From Treponema sp. (GTDB lineage Bacteria > Spirochaetota > Spirochaetia > Treponematales > Breznakiellaceae), in the NCBI GenBank assembly GCA_031281855.1, contig JAITEW010000358.1:1-10995 (forward strand): 10,995 nucleotides of DNA, in the 5' to 3' direction. A program made the position numbers and the translations under genes. The number at the start of each line of letters is the position of its first letter. Within the stretch, counting starts at the first letter, position 1. Positions 5,042-10,995 of the stretch are shown one piece after another. The notes beneath the pieces are model-generated. The model saw only the letters and a program-made list of their open reading frames with translations, did no database searches and was not told the DNA's origin.

Positions 5042-7831
5042 TTAACCGAGGCTGCCGGACTTAGTTCTTCTTTGCCCTCGTTTGGCGGGCTTCTTTGCGG
5101 ACGCCTGCTTTTCCGGTACCCTGGCTACCCTGGCTACCGGAGGTTTGACAGGAGAGTTGTTAAGGACAGCCTGGGCCGCCGCGAGGCGGGCCAAAGGAAC
5201 GCGGTATGGGGAGCAGGACACGTAGGACAGGCCGGCGCGGTAGCAGAAGTCGATAGTGGCAGGGTCGCCGCCGTGTTCGCCGCAGATGCCCACTTTGAGG
5301 TCAGGGTTCACTTCGCGGGCTTCGCTGACCGCAAAGAAGATAAGGCCGCCTACGCCTTCCTCGTCGATGGATTTGAAGGGATCCACGTCCAGGACGTTCT
5401 TCTCAAGATACGCAGGAAGGAAGGACGCCACATCATCGCGGCTGAAGGCAAAAGTCATCTGCGTAAGATCGTTGGTGCCGAAGCTGAAGAAGTCGGCGTA
5501 TTCGGCGATGTGGCCCGCCCTGATGGCCGCACGGGGGACTTCGATCATGGTGCCGATCTTAACCTGGAGCTTTACACTTGCAGCGGAAAAGACGCGCTTA
5601 AGGACAGCCTCGGCGTTAGGGCGCAGGAGCTTGAGTTCCCGGGCGGTAATGACAATAGGGATCATGATTTCCGGTTTTACCGGGATCTTCCGTTTGACGC
5701 ATTCCACCGCCGCAAGGGCTATGGCCTCGACCTGCATGTCGTAGATTTCCGGATACGTAACCGCAAGGCGGCAGCCCCGGTGGCCCAGCATGGGGTTCTG
5801 CTCGTGAAGCTTGTCGATTTTGGGCCGAAGGGACGCCGCAGACACATGGAGGAATTCGGCAAGCTCGGCGATTTCTTCCGGCGTATGGGGGACAAATTCG
5901 TGGAGCGGCGGGTCCAGGAGCCTTATGGTTACCGGACGGCCTTCCATGGCTTTGAAAATACCGAAGAAATCTTTTTTCTGGAGAGGAAGTATCCGCTTGA
6001 GCGCGGCTTTCCGTTCCGCCTCAGAGTCGGCAACGATCATGGCCCGGAAGTGGATGAGCTTTTCTTTGTCAAAGAACATGTGTTCAGTACGGCAAAGACC
6101 CACGCCTTCGGCGCCGAACTCGAAAGCGCGCTTGGCGTCTTCGGGCTGGTCGGCGTTGGTCCTCACTTCAAAGCCCGTGATGTTTCTCCGTACCGATGAC
6201 GAGCGTATAGCGTCGCACCATTTAAGGAAGGTATCCATGTCTTTGGATATACTCGGGATCACCAGCGGGAGCTGGCCTTCGTACACTTCCCCGGTGGACC
6301 CGTCGATGCTGATCCAGTCGCCTTCTTTGAAAGTCCTGTTTCCTACAACCATGGTCTTGTTCTGTACCGTCACTGCCTTGGCCCCTGCTACACAGGGGGT
6401 TCCCATGCCTCTGGCCACTACCGCAGCGTGGCTGGTCATGCCGCCTGTCGATGTGAGTATGCCCTGGGAAGCCACCATGCCGCCTATGTCTTCAGGGCTC
6501 GTATCTTTGCGGACCAGGAGAACTTTTTCGCCCTTGAGGTGCCAATCCTCGGCGTCATGGGCGTTAAAGACGATGCGGCCGCAAGCCGCTCCGGGAGAAG
6601 CGTTAAGCCCCTTAGTCAGGGCTTTGGCGCTCTTGAGGGCCTGGGGATCGATCATGGGATGAAGGAGCTGATCCAGCAGCACCGGGCTTACCCGGAGCAC
6701 AGCCGTTTCTTTGGTGATGAGCCTTTCCGCAACCATGTCAACGGCGCATTTAACCGCCGCGGCGCCGGTGCGCTTCCCGTTCCTGGTCTGGAGTATGTAG
6801 AGCCTCCCCTGCTGGACTGTGAACTCCATATCCTGCATGTCCCGGAAATGTTTTTCAAGCTTGTCTTTGATTCCCACAAGCTGGTCGTAGATCTTCTTGT
6901 TCCGTTTAGCCAGAGTGGCGATTTTTTCCGGCGTGCGTATGCCGGCTACCACGTCTTCGCCCTGGGCGTTCATCAGGTACTCGCCGTAGAATTCGTTTTT
7001 CCCGGTCGAAGGGTCCCGGCTGAAACAGACCCCGGTCCCGGAATCGTCGCCGAAGTTACCGAAAACCATGGACTGGACGTTCACCGCCGTGCCTTTGATG
7101 TTTTTGATTTCGTTGAGCTGCCGGTATTTGATAGCCCGTTCATTCATCCAGGAACCGAAAACCGCGTTAATGGCCCCCCAGAGCTGGTCCAGGGGCTTCT
7201 GGGGGAATTCCTTCCCTGTTGTCTTTTTGACAATAACCTTGTATTCACGCACCAGTTCTTCAAGATCCTGCGCAGTAAGGTCCGTGTCAAGCTGAACCTT
7301 CCGGGCCTTTTTCTTTTTGTTTATCGCTTCCTCAAAACTATCGTACGGCACCTCCATGACCACATCGCCGTACATCTGGATGAAACGCCTGTAGGCATCC
7401 CAGGCAAAACGGGGATTCCCGGTCCCGGCGGCCAGTCCCTGCACGGACTTGTCGTTGATGCCAAGGTTGAGGATAGTATCCATCATGCCGGGCATGGAAA
7501 CCGGGGCGCCTGAACGCACCGACACCAGGAGGGGATCGTCGCTGTCCCCCAGTTTTTTGCCCATGGTTTTTTCCAGTTTTTCAAGAACCTCAAGCACTTC
7601 CTTGTCCAGCCCTGCGGGGTATTTCCTGCCGTTTTCATAAAAAGCGGCGCAAACCTCTGTGGAAATGGTAAAACCCGGAGGGACCGGGATTCCAAGATTG
7701 GTCATTTCCGCCAGATTGGCGCCTTTACCGCCCAGGATGTCCTTCATCCCTGCATCGCCTTCGGCCTTTCCGCTGCCGAAGAAGTACACGTTCTTTACTT
7801 TTGCCGCTGCTTTTACGTTTGCTCTTGCCAT
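5042..7831 (-). CDS. ppdK: Pyruvate, phosphate dikinase
   Basis: A 929-residue cytoplasmic enzyme catalysing pyruvate + ATP + phosphate to PEP + AMP + PPi, reversibly; in fermenting anaerobes it often works in the glycolytic, ATP-forming direction. The N-terminal nucleotide-binding part shows GGKGANLAEM (34-43) and VPPGF (50-54). The phosphohistidine domain carries GGMTSHAAVVAR with catalytic H468. The C-terminal PEP/pyruvate barrel shows EGVGLCRTEHMFF (575-587), NPMLGHRGCR (679-688), GTMIEVPRAA, SFGTNDLTQM and GICGEHGG with catalytic-type C850. The chosen ATG has GGAGG 11 bases upstream. The frame continues to 7981, but those 50 residues would overlap the divergent helicase gene and are unlike the family. 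A Lys/Arg-rich tail of about 35 residues follows the last conserved segment, making the protein longer than the roughly 875-residue family norm. It is the first gene of the operon. Confidence 0.97.
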   Translation of the reverse strand: MARANVKAAAKVKNVYFFGSGKAEGDAGMKDILGGKGANLAEMTNLGIPVPPGFTISTEVCAAFYENGRKYPAGLDKEVLEVLEKLEKTMGKKLGDSDDPLLVSVRSGAPVSMPGMMDTILNLGINDKSVQGLAAGTGNPRFAWDAYRRFIQMYGDVVMEVPYDSFEEAINKKKKARKVQLDTDLTAQDLEELVREYKVIVKKTTGKEFPQKPLDQLWGAINAVFGSWMNERAIKYRQLNEIKNIKGTAVNVQSMVFGNFGDDSGTGVCFSRDPSTGKNEFYGEYLMNAQGEDVVAGIRTPEKIATLAKRNKKIYDQLVGIKDKLEKHFRDMQDMEFTVQQGRLYILQTRNGKRTGAAAVKCAVDMVAERLITKETAVLRVSPVLLDQLLHPMIDPQALKSAKALTKGLNASPGAACGRIVFNAHDAEDWHLKGEKVLLVRKDTSPEDIGGMVASQGILTSTGGMTSHAAVVARGMGTPCVAGAKAVTVQNKTMVVGNRTFKEGDWISIDGSTGEVYEGQLPLVIPSISKDMDTFLKWCDAIRSSSVRRNITGFEVRTNADQPEDAKRAFEFGAEGVGLCRTEHMFFDKEKLIHFRAMIVADSEAERKAALKRILPLQKKDFFGIFKAMEGRPVTIRLLDPPLHEFVPHTPEEIAELAEFLHVSAASLRPKIDKLHEQNPMLGHRGCRLAVTYPEIYDMQVEAIALAAVECVKRKIPVKPEIMIPIVITARELKLLRPNAEAVLKRVFSAASVKLQVKIGTMIEVPRAAIRAGHIAEYADFFSFGTNDLTQMTFAFSRDDVASFLPAYLEKNVLDVDPFKSIDEEGVGGLIFFAVSEAREVNPDLKVGICGEHGGDPATIDFCYRAGLSYVSCSPYRVPLARLAAAQAVLNNSPVKPPVARVARVPEKQASAKKPAKRGQRRTKSGSLG

Positions 7832-7842
7832 TATTTTATAAA

Positions 7843-7847
7843 CCTCC
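7843..7847 (-). promoter_or_regulatory. Ribosome binding site deciding the dikinase start
   Basis: GGAGG on the minus strand lies 11 bases before the ATG at 7831. It selects this start over the in-frame one at 7981. Confidence 0.75.
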
Positions 7848-7861
7848 GTACCTGTCTTACC

Positions 7862-7889
7862 ACCATAACACATATAAATGAAAAAACAA
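7862..7889 (-). promoter_or_regulatory. Candidate extended -10 promoter of the dikinase operon
   Basis: On the minus strand a TTGTTT -35 box (7884-7889) and a TATGGT -10 box (7862-7867) are 16 bases apart, with TGT directly before the -10 giving an extended -10 (TGnTATGGT). Transcription would start near 7855, leaving a leader of about 24 bases that contains the GGAGG site. It probably drives the dikinase, reductase and transporter genes together. Confidence 0.5.
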
Positions 7890-7913
7890 AGGGGGAGAAT
7901 TGTTTTCCCGGTC

Positions 7914-7942
7914 TTAACTTTCGGCCTTCTCCGGATTATGAT
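7914..7942 (+). promoter_or_regulatory. Candidate promoter of the helicase gene, predicted leaderless
   Basis: TTAACT (7914-7919), a 17-base spacer and TATGAT (7937-7942) form a sigma-70-like promoter. The expected start point, 6-7 bases past the -10 box, falls on the A of the helicase ATG at 7949. No Shine-Dalgarno sequence is placed to serve this ATG; AGAAG at 7943-7947 is too close to it. Together these suggest a leaderless mRNA. Confidence 0.5.
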
Positions 7943-7948
7943 AGAAGC

Positions 7949-10516
7949 ATGAATTACCTTGATCTTCCGGTTTACAAACACAAAGACATGATCCTCAAAG
8001 CCCTGGAAACAAGCCAGGCAGTGGTGGTGGAAAGCCCCACAGGATCGGGCAAAACCACCCAGCTCCCGGTGATACTCCTGGACGCCGGATACGGCGAAAA
8101 CGGCGTCATCGGCGTAACCCAGCCCCGGCGCATCGCGGCGGTTTCGGTGAGCGAGTTCATCGCCAGGCAGTTAGGGGCCTCTATCCCCGGTACGGTAGGC
8201 TACAAGATGCGCTTCGAGGACAGAACCGCCAGGGACACGAAGATCAAAATTATGACGGACGGTATCCTCCTCCAGGAGATGAAGCTCGACCCGTGGCTCT
8301 CAAAATACAACTGCCTGGTAGTGGACGAGGCCCACGAGCGGAGCCTCAACATAGACTTCATCCTGGGGCTCCTCAAACGGGTGCTGGAAGCCCGCAGGGA
8401 TTTCAAGGTCATTATCTCGTCCGCTACCATCAACGCCGGGGTTTTTTCCGAATACTTCGGCGAATGCCCTGTAGTGAAGATAGACTCAGTCACCTATCCG
8501 GTGACGCTCATTTACGATCCCCCGGCAGCCGGCGCGGCCCAGGGCAGGGACGGTCCCGCGGCGTTTTCCGGAGGCGGCAGGGACGCATCAGAAGCCCTCC
8601 TGGTCAAGATAGCGGCTATCACAGAGCGCATTATCAGCGAAAACAGCGGGAGCTCCGAAAGAGGGGACATCCTCATCTTCCTGTCAGGTGAAAAGATGAT
8701 AAAAGACTGCATGAACCGCCTGTCTTCAGGAAGCGCCGGCCAGTACCTCCACATCGTCCCCCTCTACGGGAGGCTGGGCAAGGAAGAACAGGAACGGGTC
8801 TTTGAGGAGCCCCCTAAGGGGAAGAGCAAGGTGGTGATTTCCACTAATATCGCCGAAACATCGGTGACCATAGACGGCATCACGGCGGTGATAGACTCAG
8901 GGCTTTCGAAACTCAACTACTACAATCCCCGCACCTTCACCTCAAGCCTTGTAGAAGCGCCTATCTCCAAGGCCTCAGCGAACCAGCGCAAAGGCCGGGC
9001 GGGCCGCACCAGAGAGGGAACCTGCTACCGCCTCTATACCCGCAAGGACTTCGAGAACCGGGTCCTCTTTACCACCGAGGAGATCTACCGTACGGATCTA
9101 TCCGAAGTAGTGCTCCGTATGGCCGACCTGGGCATTACCGCTTTTGAGGAATTCGATTTTATCTCGCCTCCAAACCGGGAAGGGCTCATTGCGGCCATTG
9201 AAACCCTCAACCTCCTGGACGCCCTGGAAAGCGACCGGAGCCTCTCGCGTACCGGGAAGCTCATGACCGAATTCCCCCTGGCCCCCAGGCAGTCCAGGAT
9301 CATTGTCGAAGCTATTATGAAGTACCCCGGGGTTATCAGGGAGACCATTATCGCGGCGGCCTTCCTTTCCACCCAGAGCCCCTACGTGCTTCCTCCCGGC
9401 GAGGAAACAGACGCCCGCAGGGCGCACCACAGCTTCAGGGACCCATGGGGCGATTTTGTTTCGTATCTCAAACTGTTCCGGTCCTATTCTGAGGCCCGCA
9501 GCAAGCAGCGTTTCTGCGAAAAGAACTACCTGGACGAACGGGCTATGGCGGAAATCGTCAATGTTACAGGGCAGCTTGAAGAGATCCTGGGGGGCTTAAA
9601 CATCCCGGTGCTTTCAGGGGGCCCTATAGAGGATTACCTTTGCTGCGTGGCCCGGGGGCTCATTCAGTTCGTCTGCGTCCGGGAAGGCAGGGAACTCTAC
9701 CGCAGCCTCACTGCGGATCGCATCCTCATCCACCCGGGTTCGGTCATGTTCAGAATGGACCCTGAGTACATCGTAGCCGGGGAAATCGTGCGGACTACCC
9801 GCATGTACGCCATGTCGGTGTCCCCTCTTACATGGCAGATACTGGAACGCACCGGCTCAGGCCTCTTCAAATCCTTCGGCGGAAAAAGCGGGGCAGACAG
9901 GAAGCAGGCGCAGGCGGAAAAACTCAAGCGCCCGCGGGACTTTACCAGTAACATCAAAATCGGCGACGAGGTTTTCAGTATAGAAACGGTAAAGGGCAAA
10001 AAAGAAGTCCGCATCCCTTGGGAACGCCTTGCGAAGGTGAAGGACCGGATCAACGCCGAGACCCTTTCGCTCTACAAACAGCTCCGGGGCACAGTCATCG
10101 TCGGGGGCAGGTACACCCTCTTAGCCGGGGAAAAGCTTTCCCTCATCCTCACCCTGGCGCCTTCCCTGAACGTCGAAGGAGCCCTGGAAAGAAAACCCGT
10201 GTCCAGGAAGAACCTCGATTCCCGCAAGAACCTGGACGAACTCCTGGAACAGCTCCCGCTGCTTGTTACGCCGGGGCTGATAAAAAACAAAAGCTCAGGC
10301 GCGAAAGAGGGGAAAAAAGATCTTGGCTTTGTTTCGCTCTTCACCAACGGCGAGGGAAATTACTGGATAAAATGCTCCCGGGGTTTCCACACAAGCCTCA
10401 ACGAAAGCCTTGCCAGCGTGGAAGCCCTTATCGACGAGCTGGGCGACGAGGCGGACATAGGGAAAAAGCACATCGTGAACCAGACCTACAGGCGGCTCTC
10501 GGATTTGCTGGGATGA
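7949..10516 (+). CDS. hrpA: DEAH-box ATP-dependent helicase, HrpA-like
   Basis: An 855-residue cytoplasmic superfamily 2 helicase of the DEAH/RHA group, expected to unwind or remodel RNA or ribonucleoprotein using NTP. Motifs in order: Walker A PTGSGKTT (30-37), TQPRR (57-61), TDG (103-105), DEAH (126-129), SAT (158-160), STNIAETSVTIDG (298-310) and QRKGRAGRT (346-354). A winged-helix/HA2-type region follows at about 375-540, then an OB-fold-like segment at about 565-630 (LTADRILIHPGSVMF). A low-complexity Gly/Ala insert lies at 190-213. Residues 640-855 are a Lys-rich C-terminal extension I do not recognise, with a tandem SRKNLD pair at 752-763. The protein is far shorter than E. coli HrpA (about 1300) and near HrpB in length, so the symbol is a best fit. 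The ATG at 7949 sits just before the usual N-terminal segment of the family. Confidence 0.9.
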   Translation: MNYLDLPVYKHKDMILKALETSQAVVVESPTGSGKTTQLPVILLDAGYGENGVIGVTQPRRIAAVSVSEFIARQLGASIPGTVGYKMRFEDRTARDTKIKIMTDGILLQEMKLDPWLSKYNCLVVDEAHERSLNIDFILGLLKRVLEARRDFKVIISSATINAGVFSEYFGECPVVKIDSVTYPVTLIYDPPAAGAAQGRDGPAAFSGGGRDASEALLVKIAAITERIISENSGSSERGDILIFLSGEKMIKDCMNRLSSGSAGQYLHIVPLYGRLGKEEQERVFEEPPKGKSKVVISTNIAETSVTIDGITAVIDSGLSKLNYYNPRTFTSSLVEAPISKASANQRKGRAGRTREGTCYRLYTRKDFENRVLFTTEEIYRTDLSEVVLRMADLGITAFEEFDFISPPNREGLIAAIETLNLLDALESDRSLSRTGKLMTEFPLAPRQSRIIVEAIMKYPGVIRETIIAAAFLSTQSPYVLPPGEETDARRAHHSFRDPWGDFVSYLKLFRSYSEARSKQRFCEKNYLDERAMAEIVNVTGQLEEILGGLNIPVLSGGPIEDYLCCVARGLIQFVCVREGRELYRSLTADRILIHPGSVMFRMDPEYIVAGEIVRTTRMYAMSVSPLTWQILERTGSGLFKSFGGKSGADRKQAQAEKLKRPRDFTSNIKIGDEVFSIETVKGKKEVRIPWERLAKVKDRINAETLSLYKQLRGTVIVGGRYTLLAGEKLSLILTLAPSLNVEGALERKPVSRKNLDSRKNLDELLEQLPLLVTPGLIKNKSSGAKEGKKDLGFVSLFTNGEGNYWIKCSRGFHTSLNESLASVEALIDELGDEADIGKKHIVNQTYRRLSDLLG

Positions 10517-10542
10517 CCGGATCTGTTTCTATTGTTAAACAT

Positions 10543-10571
10543 GACCGCCATGCCTATTGGACACGGCGGTC
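10543..10571. terminator. Stem-loop between convergent genes, possible bidirectional terminator
   Basis: GACCGCC (10543-10549) pairs perfectly with GGCGGTC (10565-10571), and two further inner pairs are possible after one mismatch. It sits in the 76-base gap between the helicase stop and the stop of the convergent transporter gene, where a terminator is expected. The following T runs are weak on both strands (CTTAAAA on plus, TGTTTAAC on minus), so efficient intrinsic termination is uncertain. Confidence 0.45.
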
Positions 10572-10592
10572 CTTAAAATGGAAAGAAGCAAT

Positions 10593-10995
10593 CTACTTCA
10601 TGTACTTCGCGCCGGCCGCAACAGCTTTGGCATAGGCGTCGGCGTACCATTTTTGTACGGTTTCTACCCCGATACCTTTGGCCTGTTCCGCCATCTGAGC
10701 CCAGAGCCGGTCAAATTCAGCCTCGTTCCCGGCAAACACCATCTGCCAGCTCAGGGTCTTAACGACCTCGCCGACACGGGTTTCCAGGATCTGGATATTT
10801 TCCGGAGGCGTTTCCATAGGCGCCAGGGAAGGTTCCACCGCCATATTGCGGCTGTACAGGTAGTCAATATCGTCCCGGGCATTCATTTTTTCCCGCCAGT
10901 CCCTGGTCAGCAAGGGATCCTGGGGTATAAAACTTTTCCTGACCCAGTCTTTGGTGTCGATCTGCCGTTTATATACCGGGTGAATAGCCCGGGGG
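10593..10995 (-). CDS. ABC transporter extracellular solute-binding protein, C-terminal part (5' end outside window)
   Basis: The last 133 residues of a protein whose frame stays open to the right edge; the TTG at 10913 is internal, not a start. The sequence resembles the C-terminal lobe of family 1 (LplA-like) sugar or oligosaccharide substrate-binding proteins, including a segment ETPPENIQILETRVGEVV and an ending in which helices with KWYADAYAKAVAAG finish at Tyr-Met-Lys. Such proteins are secreted or lipid-anchored and deliver sugars to an ABC permease; the permease genes are not in view. It is the last gene of its transcription unit within the window and converges with the helicase gene. 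The substrate cannot be inferred. Confidence 0.75.
   Translation of the reverse strand, partial: PRAIHPVYKRQIDTKDWVRKSFIPQDPLLTRDWREKMNARDDIDYLYSRNMAVEPSLAPMETPPENIQILETRVGEVVKTLSWQMVFAGNEAEFDRLWAQMAEQAKGIGVETVQKWYADAYAKAVAAGAKYMK

Noticed and set aside
4961..6199. 412-codon open frame on the plus strand, antisense to the dikinase gene
   Set aside because: It lies wholly opposite well-conserved dikinase and reductase sequence, has no ribosome site or recognisable domain, and is explained by G+C-rich codon bias.
5811..6662. 283-codon plus-strand open frame inside the dikinase gene
   Set aside because: Low-complexity Ser/Ala-rich translation overlapping other shadow frames; no independent support.
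6428..7513. 361-codon open frame on the plus strand inside the dikinase gene
   Set aside because: Same reason: antisense shadow of conserved coding sequence with no family signature.
7893..7909. Small hairpin GGGAGAA/TTTTCCC between the divergent promoters
   Set aside because: Only seven pairs including a G-T, with a three-base loop; it could be chance or an operator, but nothing else supports it.
7832..7981. 50-residue N-terminal extension of the dikinase frame
   Set aside because: It would overlap the divergent helicase start and both promoters, while a good GGAGG site precedes the ATG at 7831.
10018..10635. 205-codon plus-strand frame across the helicase 3' end
   Set aside because: Out-of-frame overlap with helicase coding sequence and with the convergent transporter gene; Pro/Arg-rich with no recognisable domain.

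Overview
The window looks like chromosomal DNA of a fairly GC-rich anaerobic bacterium. The gene set (pyruvate phosphate dikinase, an Fe-S aldo/keto reductase, a repeat-rich lipoprotein, a sugar ABC substrate-binding protein and an HrpA-type helicase) would fit a treponeme-like spirochaete, for example a gut Treponema. That placement is inference from gene content and style; no rRNA or other marker is present to prove it. No CRISPR array, tRNA, rRNA, transposase or phage gene was seen.

Left edge (1-292): no gene. It holds an A5T9 tract, an 18-base C homopolymer with further CCC runs (a G-quadruplex motif on the minus strand), then a 136-base element bounded by 34-base inverted arms that match at 33 positions. 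This element begins 4 bases beyond the stop codon of the first gene and may act as its terminator.

Minus-strand pair (293-2443): a beta-propeller-like lipoprotein gene followed 3' by a DeoR-family regulator. The regulator appears to have its own promoter, which would place its RNA 5' end almost on the start codon. The lipoprotein gene is visibly more A+T-rich than its neighbours. Between it and the next gene lies a 135-base spacer with a candidate promoter and REP-like sequence.

Minus-strand operon (2579-7831), transcribed in the order pyruvate phosphate dikinase, aldo/keto reductase with two 4Fe-4S motifs, MFS transporter. Gaps are 19 and 14 bases and a promoter candidate lies upstream of the dikinase. 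The dikinase interconverts pyruvate and PEP using ATP/AMP/PPi. The other two genes suggest a redox step and a transport step on an unknown metabolite.

Plus strand (7949-10516): a DEAH-box HrpA-like helicase, divergent from the dikinase across a 117-base region. Its promoter candidate also predicts a leaderless mRNA. It converges on the 3' part of a minus-strand ABC transporter substrate-binding protein gene (10593 to the right edge), with a stem-loop between the two. No clearly new multi-gene system is visible. The strongest leads are the left-edge inverted-repeat and poly-G structures, the two candidate leaderless promoters, the seven-repeat lipoprotein, and the aldo/keto reductase with Trp at the usual catalytic His position.
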